64,000 nucleotides of DNA from Gnetum montanum (Eukaryota > Streptophyta > Gnetopsida > Gnetales > Gnetaceae), in assembly GCA_015680685.1 (NCBI GenBank), contig MNCI01026283.1, positions 279,879 to 343,878 on the forward strand, read 5' to 3'. This document shows positions 23,801-36,100 of the stretch, piece after piece; position 1 is the stretch's first letter; each line of letters opens with the position of its first letter. The notes under the pieces are model-generated. The model saw only the letters and a list, made by a program, of their open reading frames with translations, was not told the DNA's origin and did no database searches. The position numbers and the translations under genes were made by a program.

Positions 23801-26800
23801 AATTTAGATATTTCTGACTTATCAGTTTCCTCAGCGACCCTGCTACGATCTTCACTAGGAATAGCCACAGACGATCTATCGCCATCATCCCCCTCAATAC
23901 ATCCATCTTTGATTTCATTACTCTGCCATGACTCTGTATTAACCTCTCCAGTGACATTCGCACGAGGTGTATCTTTAATTTTTGGCTTTACCTCGGTAAG
24001 ATCATGCCTTTCAGAAACCGCTGGTGAGGATCCTCTGCTTGCTGTTGCACCCGCATCCTCAGCTGTTCCACCAACTGAAGGCGATGCCCGTCCAGGATTT
24101 GAGAGTTTAACTATAAACCTATAATTACTTGCATCATTTGCCTTATCAGGCGCATGACTGCTCTGCATTGTTTTGTTGTCGCAAGCTGATTTGCTCCCCA
24201 CAATCGACTTTCCTGCACCTCCCTCTTTCTGCGTTCCTGCCTTGCTAGAAACCAAAATCCCATTATTGGATTTTCTATGGCGGGATCCTGAACTTGAACC
24301 TTTCCCAGTCATGGAGCCTGTCGTGGAACTCCTAGCATCCTCCTTCCAAACAGACCCTGCACCCTTAATAGGCTCACTGGACCATGACTGACTGTTATTC
24401 TGAGATTGACTAGAGCTACTGCTTTTCTCTTCCTTTATTGAAGTCACTGGAAAATCGTTCATGGCATTAGACACGGTATGCTTGGAATGAGAATCTTTGG
24501 AACTAATGGTCAATGAATGCTGCAAATTAGAAGTCTTCCCCGTGGTGGAGGGAATAGATGTTGATCTGGAAAGCATGTCTGGCTGGCTACATCTAATAGA
24601 AGCTGCCTTAGAAGAGGAAGTCACAGGCGTTGAGCTTTTGATCGGTTCCATAGATACTGTGCGTCTCCCTCCCTGTCCCTGGACACCTTCCGCTGTAATT
24701 TGCTTACAACCCACTGCCACACTCTGGTTGGATCCTGATCTTGCATCAATACTTTTCATTTCCACATCAACGCCTTTCTTCTGAAACTTTGCATCAACAA
24801 GCTTCTTCCAAGTGTCAACTAGATTCCTTGCCTTCTTCTGAATCTCCTGATTCTTGTGGTTTTTCAAGTTGTTCACCGACTTGCCAACATTATAGGTCTT
24901 CAATGCCTCAAGATCTACCGGCAATCGATCAAGAGCACGCAGCAGCGTTAACAAAAGATCTTCGACAACTTTGTCGCTCTCCTTTGGACTAAAGGAATCC
25001 CCATTTTTCCCTTTGTGGGCTTCTTGGAGCCAATCATCCAAAATACGCAAGCCCCGCAGCTGAACAAATTGGCTGAGACAATCCTCCTTCTCTGTTGCTG
25101 CCAGCACACCTGCTAGCTCCGTACGCCATAGAGCCAACTGAATTCCTTTCTTACTATCGTCGCTTCTATCCAGCTGCATAAGCTGCACAAGCTGTGCAAC
25201 CGCTTCTGTATTGATGAGACCTCCATCTTTGTTAGTTATTTTCACAATTTCTTCAGGTTTGGCACTGCACTCTTGCTTGCCATGTCCTGCATCGCTTGTG
25301 TCTGTCCTTGAAAACCGTTCACGCTTAACAGAGTCCGTGCCCTGATCTGCACGTTCTCTTTTTTTTCCCTTTGAATGCGATGGAGATGAGATGTTCTGTG
25401 CGCTATCTGAGCTAGTCTTCAAATTTGATGCTGGACCATTTAAATCTTTAGAACTCCCAGTTGACTGCACTGCAGTATGCATTTCGAGTCGAGTTTTATC
25501 CAACAACTTATCTACCTCTTCTTGCCGTTCCTGTAAATTCAAACAAAACACTAATCATGAATCGCCAGCAATTGACTATTGAATAATACAGCTTCGCAAA
25601 AACATCGTTAAAAACTACGGGTCCCATCTAGACACTATAACAAGAATTATTTCAAGAGATTCGAATTAGACCGATCATTGGCTTTATTTCAAAAATACAA
25701 TCCTCTACAGGCTTTCTAACCAAAAATGCACGCATTTCTGGAATGGTAAATTGATAACGACGCTATTTTGGTTGCTACATTGACCGTTAACGTTTCCATG
25801 TCAGAATAAAACACGTCAACATCTAGAACTCCTTGTTTAACTAAAATACGTAAACGGATAACTGAGATGACAGAGAATAGTCTTTGAAAAACTGTCAGAC
25901 AAACATCAATGGATGACATCGTGGAACAACTAACCTACATGGCGCACTAAAAGTACTTACAAACCTCATACCCGTATATACAGCCTTCTGATGTAAGACA
26001 ATGAAATTTTGTTTTGAAACGTTTCAACCAGCAAATACCAAACAGTAAATACAAGCGTTAGCTTATAATATGACTGCACGTAAGAACTTACATTCCTGTA
26101 ATCCTGCTCCGTTAGCCACCACAAGCGCCTGTTTCTTGTATCATACACTCTCCTACACACAAACGAAGAAATACCTGCTGGAAGTTCAACACCCTTGCCG
26201 AGAAAAGCAACTTTACATGGATGTAGCAGCGAGTCAGACCATATTTCATCCCTGTGAAATGAATAGAAGACTTCATTCGGCGCGGCTTCAAGCGAGACTG
26301 CCTTTCCTAGTTTAACATCCGTCGGTCGGTAGAGCCAATTCACACACAATTTCACTCTGCGATCCTTGGCTTCACTCAAGCTTCGAATAATCCCAATAAA
26401 CGGTGGCGCATTTCCAGCTTCGAACAAAGCACAATCCCCAATGCTAATTTTACGACCATCCTGCAATCCAACGACATTTCATAAATATAACATTCGTTCC
26501 ATAAATTTCAAAAATTCGAAGTCTAATCTTCCGTGAAAATTAATTCCGGTTGCTGATATTAATCGCACTTATCAACAGGATATTAAGATTTTTTTTATCA
26601 CAGAACATATAAAACAGGATTTAAAGCATAACTAATGAAGTCCCCTATTCTACCACGAACTGTATATCCAGATTTGATTTCCTGGACGCTAAAAATTTCC
26701 GGTTTTCACTTTCTAGATAAATCAAATCGGCACATTATTTAGTCAACCACACCGACGATTCCAAAACAATAATGTGAAAATCAGAGGACTGTCGACTGAT

Positions 26801-27733
26801 TCAACCTTGCAGAATACCAAATGCTTTTATTAACAAAAAACTTTCGAGAACGCTGGTGCCTTTGGTGCAATTGCAATCCCAAATCATCCATCGCAACCAA
26901 AGTAACACAACAAAATTCCAGAAGAAAAATGGATGTTTATTAAGACTTTAACATGGATAATTACTAAAACCGCATACATTCTCGGCATCCTATTTAAAGT
27001 TACATAACAAAACCGCCTACGATCAAAAAAGTTAAGTCCATGTGATACCAAACAACAACCTGTCAAGAAACTCGAACCAAACCAAATTCTCCACCCCAAG
27101 GCTTCAATCCTCGGAAGCATCTCGACCCTATCCAAACGGCCCCGAACAGATTCAAAACTTGTTCACGAAGTAAACCAAACAGATTCACAGAAGATTTTCT
27201 CCATCTGGTTGTCCAGACACAAAAGGACGTTATCCATTTCCTACTCCAGACACAAAAGGACACTCTCCATCTCCTCGTCCAGACAAAAAAGGACTCTCTC
27301 CATCTCCTCGTATAGGGCCAAATTTCATCATCAAGACACCATCTGCAACAAACGGCCACAAAACTCCTCCTTTTCCTCCACGGATATCCAAAAAACCAAA
27401 AATTTATCCAGTTTTCCAAGAAAAGAAGCAAAACGCCCCTCTATTTTGCTAAAAAAAAAACAACAAAACCTCCTCCAACACGAAAACAAAAAATCGTCGT
27501 CTTCGACGGCCAAAATTAACGAAACCCTAACCAGACGCTGGCTTCCCACGAACTGACGCTCCGAAGAATCCATAAAACAAAGAACCTAAGCGCCGGGAGA
27601 GATCCATTACCTTCACAAAGCAGTCGATGCACGACGACGAACAAGAAGAATCACCGAGCGTGCCGTGGACGGGGACAGGCACCATGTGCCGCTGCCGTTG
27701 GGGCGACGACTCCTCACTCTGCCGCCCATGCAT
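20812..27733 (-). CDS. SUO: SUO-type BAH and TFIIS N-terminal (LW) domain protein, three exons, complete
   Basis: Arabidopsis SUO is a large nuclear/P-body protein needed for microRNA-directed translational repression. Exons on the minus strand: 27733-27611 (41 codons), 26460-26092 (123 codons), 25530-20812 (1572 codons plus stop); both introns are GT-AG and phase 0, giving 1736 aa. Exon 1 starts MHGR and carries RHMVPVPVHG. Exon 2 is the BAH domain (about residues 42-164; ISIGDCALF, GIIRSL, VNWLYRP, FYSFHRDE, HPCKVAFL, SSFVCRRVYD, LWWLTEQDY). The TFIIS N-terminal helical domain is at about 270-416 (LTLLRALDRLPV, VNNLKNH, ARNLVDTWKKLV). The rest is low-complexity Ser/Glu-rich, with two GW motifs (near 1301 and 1723), a series of DLN motifs, an Ala run near 21,380-21,405, and the conserved ending KRKEPEGGWDA...SPWQ. 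The frame is intact. Known from the family: GW motifs can bind Argonaute. Inferred: same role here. Confidence 0.95.
27212..27310 (-). repeat. 33-bp tandem repeat (three copies) in SUO intron 1
   Basis: The word CCAGACACAAAAGGAC recurs at 27213, 27246 and (as CCAGACAAAAAAGGAC) 27279, each followed by a pyrimidine-rich CTCTCCATCTCCTCGT-like segment. The period is exactly 33. Because 33 is a multiple of 3, a minus-strand reading frame through it gives an 11-residue Trp-rich repeat, but this lies inside an intron. Confidence 0.8.
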
Positions 27734-28560
27734 AGCATAGCACCATCTTCGCCAATTACGGTACCATTCCCGTCACCGCAGAAACCACAGAAAAAGAAAA
27801 AAAACACACACGCAAACCCACCTCGCACAGGCGCAAACGCTCCCCCGCCAATCCAACAAACAAACAAACAGATGAACAAAAATTTCTCCAAATCTCAACC
27901 TCTGTTGCGCGCACGCCACCGTCGCCTTCTCTCCATTCCAGATCTCCGACGACGACGATCGCCAAACCCTAGCAACCGGAATTTCTTCGCTGAAAGCCGA
28001 ATCTCAGCCTCAACAACAAAAACACAATCCGCAGAAAATTTTCCTTTCCTTCTCTTTGCCACCTGCTCCTCCTCCTCCTCCTCCTCCTCCTCCTCGATCC
28101 GGCGCGTGAGGCGTGAAACAAACCCTAACCCTAGGGTTTCAAGTCCAGACCAAAAAGCAAAACCGGCCTCAGATCCAGCAGGAGCACGGACGTGCACGGA
28201 ACGAGATTTAGCAGCGAAGGAGGCGACGATTCATTCCTTCATTCATTCGCAGGCAGGCGGGGCAAGAGCATGATCTCTCCCCCGTTTCTCTCTCTTCTCA
28301 TCCGATGATGACGACCACCACCACCACCACGACGATGATATTTCCTCTCTTCCTCGCGTTTACCCGCAGCAGCCAGAAACAAACGAAAACGAAAACGAAA
28401 ACGAAATTGAAATGGAAAAACTGGAAAATGCACGAATGTGTAGGCGAGGGACCTCTTATTCTTCTTCTTCTTCTTCTTCCTCCTTCTCCGCTTCTTTCTC
28501 TCTTTGTATTACGATTGATTGATTACGAGGATGGCTATGATTCTGCTGTTGCTTCTGCGG
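27734..28560 (-). promoter_or_regulatory. Probable 5' leader/core promoter of the SUO-type gene: microsatellites and telo-boxes
   Basis: The stretch upstream of the start codon is rich in purine/pyrimidine repeats: (TCC)n at about 28,066-28,096, (ACC)n at about 28,316-28,328, a CGAAAA repeat at about 28,385-28,407 and (TTC)n at about 28,459-28,480 (plus-strand reading). AAACCCTAA telo-box sequences occur near 27,522, 27,963 and 28,118; the last is part of the palindrome AACCCTAGGGTT. CT/GA repeats and telo-boxes are common near transcription starts of plant housekeeping genes. I cannot fix the exact start site. Confidence 0.5.
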
Positions 28561-28739
28561 TTTTTGTGTCTGTGTTTAGGTTTCCATCTTATTTGTTTTT
28601 TAAACAAACATTAATAACACCAACTCAACAACAACAACCACTGCTCTTGGTCATTTCACTCCACTTGATTTTTGTTTTTTTCTTTTTTTCCCTCGAAAAA
28701 AAGCAAATCACGGGCTGCCCGGCCGCCGCCCGGGCAGCT

Positions 28740-28945
28740 TCTACCGACGCCACGTATTGGCCGCGCCCTGCCGTATCATGTGACGCCGCTTGGCCAGGAT
28801 GACGTGGCGGGACGTCCGTACGCTGGGGCATTTATTGTGTGCTGCCGTATGATGTTAATTTTCCGTTTTTGACTTCTCACGGAACGCGCCACGTGGCAGA
28901 TTTGAAGAACAAGGGCAGCCTGTAAATTTAAGGTTTTTACGTGGA
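28740..28945. promoter_or_regulatory. Cluster of ACGT-core elements including a G-box
   Basis: Within about 200 bases there are GCCACGTATT (about 28,750), TGACGTGGC (about 28,800), GACGTCC (about 28,811), the perfect palindrome GCCACGTGGC (28,888-28,897, G-box CACGTG) and TACGTGG (about 28,939). ACGT-core sites are targets of bZIP/bHLH factors. They lie about 1.1 kb upstream of the SUO start codon and about 9 kb from the next gene, so SUO is the likely target. Confidence 0.5.
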
Positions 28946-29319
28946 GGGTGAATTTTTTATGCTTCCTTGTGATTGGTAAATACCTTTCTCGTGGTTTTGA
29001 ATAAATACGAGGTGAGCGTAAAATTTCTTATTTCTTAAATATATTATTGTAAAAGATCGTTACTTATCTTTTCCCATGGTAAGTTGTTATCTGATCTTAG
29101 TAAACGTGTCACAGGTCAAATTCGAAGGGCAGCCTGCGGTTCTTACAATGAGTACCTTGTTATTGGTAAATATCATTTTCGTACTTGAAAACACAAATAT
29201 CAATACGATGTGACATAATATACGTAGACTTTCTTTATTATTTAACTGTATTATTATAAAAAAGTTATTAATTATATTTTACATAGCAAGATCTTCATTT
29301 CTCCGGTCATTTGATTTTA

Positions 29320-29440
29320 ATTGTGAGGTGTTAGCCTATTGGTAATTTGATTTTAATAGTGAGGTGGTAGCCTATTGGTAAAGATTTTTGAGTGAGCAAT
29401 ATTGAGTTATAAAGTTGTTCATGCATATAAAGTTATTTGA
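29320..29440 (+). mobile_element. SINE-like fragment with duplicated A-box segment
   Basis: The segment GTGAGGTGTTAGCCTATTGGTAA is followed about 40 bases on by GTGAGGTGGTAGCCTATTGGTAA, then by GAGTTATAAAGTT, a tail word shared with the other SINEs in the window. The A-box part is tandemly duplicated and the B box is not recognisable. Confidence 0.5.
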
Positions 29441-31103
29441 GTTTAACTAATGCATCATGGGTCATTTTCAAAGGGCAACCTATAATTAATAGGAGGGGTG
29501 ATTTTTAATGCACCTTTGTGATTAGTAAATATCTTCTTCATATTCAAACACCAATATAATGTGATGCAACATGCACAATCTTTCTTTTTTCTTAATATCT
29601 ATTATTATAAAAAAATTTAATTATCTTTTACATTTAAGATGATGACAAGATGTTCATTTCTCAAGCCATAAGGATTAGGTTTAAGCTTATGCAAATCCAC
29701 CGAAGAAGAGGTAACTTACGTTCAAGCCTAATCACAACTACTTGGAAAGAGGTTGGATTTTCGCTAATTTACATCACTTGACTTAGCTTGGTGGGATGAA
29801 TAGAGGTAATAATAACCTTTTTTTAGTTATCTTGTAGGATGAAATAAACTACAATAATTTAAGGTTAATTAAAATGTTATTTATTCTATTTATAATATTT
29901 GAGAAATCAATTGCAACTCATGATGAATCTACTTTGATTTGAAACATCTTGAAAAGAAATAATATGCAAGCTACCTTTCTAGCTATATTTATGGATGAAA
30001 AAAAAACTACAATAATTTAAAGTATCTAAAATAATATTTATTCTTTCTATATTCTTCTCGAAAAATCAATTGCAACCAATGATGAATTTAAAATGATTCA
30101 AAATATCTTACAAAGAAGTAATATGCAAGCTATAGATGGTACACACAAATTAAAGATATTTCATATACATAAATTGAACAATGTAAATAAACAAGGATCT
30201 AACTCTTCATAGAGGCAAATGGTGAAAAGGAATTTTATCTAGTCAACCCCATTTTGTTGAAACAAGGCTAGAAAAATGATGATAATTAAATTGAACAATA
30301 CACCAAAAATTATTCTTAAAAAAACAAGCTCATATCATGCAAGGTAGATTAAGGGTAATTTTTGTATTCCATGTTTCATTGCAAAAGGACTTTTCCAGAT
30401 CAAAAGGCCCTTAAAAGCTTGTGAATAGTGCATATCTAAAGCCAGCCGCCCCAACCGTCCTTTCTCTCATTGTACCCTCATATTTCAAACTACACGTCAC
30501 GGGTTCGAACTCCCTGGCTTTATGGGTATTTGTGTGAACAAAATTTTCTTTATGTGCCTTGGGAAATGAGAGAATGTGGATTAACGAGCCAACTAAATGA
30601 CTTTTGGCGCCTTGAAATTTGGTCAGGTTTGGTTTTATTTTATTCTTAACTTCTCCTACTCTCTCTCCTTCCTCTCACATCACTTTTATTTATACCTTTT
30701 GACATCCCTATCTTCCTGGCCGTCCCTATCATTTTTATGATTGTTTTCCTTCTTTTTTTTTCCAACCATTCCATGCCCTTTTGTCTTTCTTTCCATTCAA
30801 GCAAGGCTCTTCCTTTCAACCCCACCACCTTGTTATTGCTCATTGTGTTTCATTTTTCTGTGCTTTCAATTAAGGCACTGGTGCGCATCTTGGATCTTGC
30901 ACTTCCACATGTATGAGGATGAGAGAGTTTATGGCCTTGATTGTGATTGATTTGGAAAAGGATCATCATCAACTTTATTTTTTTTCTCTTATCGATATCA
31001 TATCTTAATGTACATGTGGAGACGTGTGGAGAACCTCCTAAGCTTAGGCTCATGGACTCCTCCATTAAATTATCCTTAAAGTAAGCTAAGGAGATTCCAC
31101 CCT

Positions 31104-31240
31104 GGCTTAAGCACAGAATAAAACAATATAAACTCTTAAACTTTTATTATTATACAACATTTGGGCAAGACAATGGCTTAAGCAAAGAATAAAATAATAT
31201 AAACTTTTATTATTATACAACATTTGGGCAAGACATTAAG
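31104..31240. repeat. Tandem duplication, about 71-bp period
   Basis: Two adjacent copies start GGCTTAAGCACAGAATAAAA (31104) and GGCTTAAGCAAAGAATAAAA (31175). Both run to CATTTGGGCAAGACA; the second copy lacks a few bases in the middle. Confidence 0.8.
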
Positions 31241-32008
31241 ATGATCTAGAAGGCTTAAAAACAATATTTTCTATGAAATATATGAGTAAATCTTATGATT
31301 ATTTTCCTATGCGTTATTTATAAGAAAAATTATGTAAAATATATATATATATATAATCAAAGAAAGCAAGAGTTATATTTTATAAAAATTTAAATTAAAT
31401 ATATTTAATAAATAGATGTATTAAAAATAGTTTCAAATACTTAACTAAAACTTTTTTTAACCTAAAATAGGCAAAAATAATATTGTTTCCACATATTGTA
31501 ATTTAGCCCTTATCAAAATCTACAAACAGAATGCCTTATTTTCTCTTTTGTAATATGAATAAAAACCTTTTGAAACATCAATTGATTTAAGTACAAGACT
31601 TTTCCATGTTTAAACATCAATTTTAAAGAACAAAATATACATAAAGCATTATATTATAATTCATCAATTCTATTGTAGCACCATATGAAACACATGAAAT
31701 AAAATATAAAATTAACATTGTTTTAGCATAGTTTGACATAACATCGGAGTTCAAAAATTTTCCAAAGTTGATTGACCTTCAAAACTCAAAAATTCAACCT
31801 TTACTATCAAGATTACCAATCACACTTAGATCATGGTGGTTGACACAGCCCCACCACAAGCTGTGATATTCTATAAAGTCCATTAACATAGTCCCAATGT
31901 CCTCACACTATAAAAAAAATCAATCTTAAAATTTAAATACCACAAGACACAATCAACTTGTGGTTTTACATAAAAGTTTATACCACACCTCATGGCTAGT
32001 CACAATCA

Positions 32009-32192
32009 ACCCATGGTTATTCACCACTAGTAATGGTCACTCATCACAAACTTAACCCATGGTTATTCACCACTAGTAATGGTCACTCATCACAAACTTA
32101 ACCCATGGTTATTCACCACTAGTAATGGTCACTCATCACAAACTTAACCCATGGTTATTCACCACTAGTAATGGTCACTCATCACAAACTTA
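32009..32192. repeat. Perfect 46-bp tandem repeat, four copies
   Basis: The unit starting ACCCATGGTTATTCACCACT begins at 32009, 32055, 32101 and 32147, with a constant 46-base period and no differences that I can see between copies. The flanks carry degenerate versions (GGTCATTCAG, TTAATCATGGTTAAC). It lies about 0.9 kb downstream of the LSM12 stop codon. Confidence 0.95.
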
Positions 32193-32593
32193 CGATTAAT
32201 AATGATCCCCTAGTGATCACTATCCGGTACTTCACCACTAGCATGTGATCAATGAACGGTCATTCAGTATTACCTTACCATTAATCATGGTTAACTAGTA
32301 GTAAATACAAAATTCAGGAAAGGGATTCCCAAATTCATAGTAGTGAATACAGAATTCAGAAAAGGCATCCCAAATTCAAAAATTCAGAAATTTTTTCAAA
32401 ATAAGATTCTACAATTTAGCTAAAAACTTGGTTTTTGACCCAAGTTTTAGGTTGGTTTTTGACTTCATAATGAATGGTCCATAAGTAATTTTTAATGGCA
32501 CCCAAGTTTTATGCTTAGGAGTAACATTTCAGCCTAGCAAACTATATTCCCACTACATTTTAATAAATTTGGTAAGAAGTATTATACTATCCA

Positions 32594-32655
32594 TTATTGC
32601 CCATCCATAAAATGCTTCCCAAAATTATTGCCCATCCATAAAATGCTTCCCAAAA
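32594..32655. repeat. 31-bp tandem duplication
   Basis: TTATTGCCCATCCATAAAAT at 32594 is repeated exactly at 32625, including the following GCTTCCCAAAA. Non-coding, in the 3' flank of LSM12. Confidence 0.85.
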
Positions 32656-33110
32656 CTAAAAACCAAATTACAGCGGCGAGATCTATCAAGGAGCAAATTT
32701 ACCAGATGCACATCACGGCAACGCTTCAGCCAAACAATTTTAACATTTTGAGACCGAAAAGATCGGTGTTATACAGATAATAAAAACATACAACTTGCTA
32801 ACTACACTGTTTCAAAACCATAATGTCATTTATTCCTTTATTGCAACTGATTACAGTTACACTAATTACTAAACAAGCACGCATTAAAGAAAAAAGCAAA
32901 CAGTAAATCTCAAAGTCTAAAGAGGACAAAGAATTGTTTCAAATCTTTCCATGATAATTTACAATTTCTTAGAGTTTTAAGGCTTTGAGAGATGTTGCAC
33001 GTGATTTGCATTTTCAAGAAAATGCAGAGGATCAATATTTTAAAATAAAGCCATTTAATTTATTAAGCTTATCCATTCATAGGACATGTTGCAGTACACA
33101 ACTTCAGCAC

Positions 33111-36100
33111 TCAATGAGTAGAGTTGCGAACCTGCAATCTGCGCCTCTCATTCTCAAGCTGCAATAGAGCAAGTTATAATAATCAATGCTTTAAAATTCA
33201 ATACTGCACATTTATAATAACATCTCTAAGGTCTTTACATGCAATAAAGATTCTAGTTTACCGTTCACATAAGAAAATTAAATCACTTACCACTTTTCTC
33301 ACTCTTTCATTGGCAGCTGCAATTCCTCCTGTTACATTTTCAGGGAGGTAAGGACTATTAACACGCACTTCATTCATGACTACAATTGTTGTCTTTTCCC
33401 ATTGAACAGGAAGCCTGTTAAAATAAGTCGGGAAAAAAATATCCCATGTTAAAAAATATATGAGTAAATAAAATAATAAAGCTGAAAAATCAATCTGGTT
33501 AATTAATTTTTAGCTCTATATTCTAGAATAATAAGCTGATATCTGGATGAACCCTCCATCCTATGCAGCATACAGATTTCTTTGAGAAACCATTAATAAA
33601 GCCATTCAAATATTTGGTCACGAACTTTCTCCTCATCTATTAAAAGGAATGAAAATGATTTAATGATAAGACACATTAAGCGTACAAATTAGCACAGAAA
33701 TGAGGGATGAATGAAACACATCTTGAATGTGGAATATTCATTCATACGCTTATAGAACCTCAAATTTTACTGATGGAAAGATGTTTGGATGGCTTTGTAA
33801 GGTAAGGCATAGCAGTTGTGATTGGAATCAAACTGGAAATAATAGAATCAAGAAATTATGCGTTTCATTACAATTACGGTAATAAAATAAATATGTACTA
33901 GAACATCATATACCTAATGTATATCCTTAATCTACCTTAATGATAGGTAAATGGTTGGTTTCAACATAACAAGGATCATGGTATTTAAGTATTAAATGAC
34001 CAGCATTAAGGCGTTGGCTTGGTGGTAAAAGTCTTGACATGGAAACTCGAAGTTACAGGTTTAATTCCAGCAATTGACAAATTCTATAAAATGAATTCAG
34101 AATATATTCTTCACAGTATCAAATTCTTCGTATCCAAATATGAATATGACAACGACTAAGATGTCGCTTGTATATTCTGCATGTCTAAAGAAAGAAGACA
34201 CTCATTATATTTTATATATTTTAATTTTGTTCATACTACATCATATCCAGTACGATTTGTGTGCTTTTACATATTTGAATTTGCCATTTTCAGTAACACG
34301 GCTGGAACATGCAAGAAAAAGCATTAGCAAAGTAATATCCTTAAATCTAACATTCAAATTTGCGCTTTTATCTTGATCTATAATATGAAATTTCACGTTA
34401 AAGGAATAACAATATTTTTTATCAAAAATTTCACAACCTTATTGTCTGGGCCGCTGCTTATTCCTGTATCTAAATAAGCAGGTTTTCTTAGATGTGGCTA
34501 AACTTGACAATAGTGACTATTTGGAAGAATTCATCAACTGCTATGATTGCATTTTTAGATACCATATTTATCCGTTTTCAGAAATGTTATGCTTTCAAGT
34601 TTTTGAAGCCCAGTGGCACAATCATTTTGGATCAGAATGCTGGATCCTTAAACAATTTAGTATCTTAAACTGTAGACTCATGATCCAGCCAAAACAAAAA
34701 TTGAGTGTTTCCTTCTTCTTAACCCATGAAAAGTTGAGGGTTAAGCCTTTTAATAATGTACTTGCAAAATAATTTATTACTGCTCCTGTATGGCTAAATA
34801 TTAAATACCATGAAAAGGATCCTCAATTTATTCATGAGGACTGGACTCATGGTTTTCAGGGTAACTTGGGTTCTAAAGACTCAAATGAAAATTGCGTTAA
34901 AAACTTAGCAAGGAGGAAATTAGTTGCACATTATTTCCATGCTTAAAGTTAACGAGAAGACTTCTCAGCTAAGAAAAATGGCTACTTGATGACCTATGAA
35001 ACCTGTAAAACAACACTGACACATGCACACATAGATACCCTAGCAACAGTATCAAAACAATACTTACATCCACCGTGATGGCAAATCATATTCCTACATT
35101 GTTACCACATATTGGTTTCCAACAATGTTTAATAAATTTAACAAGATCACTCCAAAAGACCTTTATTCAAACATTATATCAAAAGTTTGCAACTGAACCT
35201 TGCATTAACATCAAAGTTAAAAAACCCATCCCTAGTTGTTTCTGAATGCTCATTCAATACCTCAACTAGTATACAAGCAAAACATCTTCAGTCAAATACC
35301 TTGTATTACCAAGGACGAGCACTAACTTCCACATTTCTCTTTTTGGATTATTTATTTATTTCTTTAATACTTTTAGTACTTTCTATTAATTTTTTTCATA
35401 TAGAACAAAGAAAACCTAACAAATAAGAATTCAAACTACAACTAAGTCCCCTACTATGATCTTGCACACTCTGGATGTTCAAAGCTGAACGTTGTTATTG
35501 AATTACCCACCCACGTTACAGCCATTAAAAAATGGCTCATACTGGAACAATTCAAATTACCCATGCACGGGCTTACTTTTTCTTAAATTATCACAACTAT
35601 TAATTTGGTATCCACATAAACTTTTCAGAGACATTTTAAACCTTTTCCTTCCTTTTCCTTTTATGTGAACCCTCACAACTCTCAAAGGTGTATTTTCTAT
35701 TTTGATTTTTTTTTTGAAAAAAAAAAAGCTATAGAGTTAACATAGTAAGCAATATTATATGAAAAGTAAGATAAACAAGAAAATTCGCAAACTCACGTTT
35801 TAGACAAAGCATCAAAAATACTTTGTGCTTCTGGAGTTACACCAATTCCAATTCTCTCTGCTTCTGCTTCTAGTTGCCTGCCAAACAAATAGTGTTACAA
35901 TAAATATAACTAATGGAACTTAACAGTCTACTTCAAACATGCTACTGGTTATTCTATAAAGTACTCCCACTTAGCAAAATAAGTGAAAAGAACTTACCGC
36001 ATGGTAGCCTCCTCCCGAGCCTGAAGTGCTTCAGTATCAATAGAAAATTTCTTTGAGCCTAAAGGATCCTCTCCTTTTTCTAACAATTCAAACTCTCTAA

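Larger units (their letters stand above)
28946..32008. other. Intergenic AT-rich region with SINE remnants, no gene
   Basis: Contains a SINE-like copy (29,320-29,440), a possible SINE B box (GGGTTCGAACTCCC, about 30,500), and a tandem pair of about 70 bp at 31,104/31,175 (GGCTTAAGCA.AGAATAAAA...). ORFs up to about 70 codons have no recognisable domain. Confidence 0.4.

Noticed and set aside
27665-28273. Plus-strand open frame of 202 codons
   Set aside because: It is made of microsatellites (TCC, CAA) and Pro/Ser/Lys low complexity opposite the SUO leader; no domain, no splice context.
28305-28802. Plus-strand open frame of 165 codons starting with a poly-Thr tract
   Set aside because: Encoded by ACC and TTC simple repeats in the SUO promoter region; no conserved feature.
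30500-30513. B-box-like GGGTTCGAACTCCC as a tRNA gene
   Set aside because: No clover-leaf arms or acceptor stem around it; at most a SINE remnant.
32009-32192. Regular repeat as a CRISPR array
   Set aside because: Units are directly adjacent with no unique spacers, and the DNA is plant nuclear.
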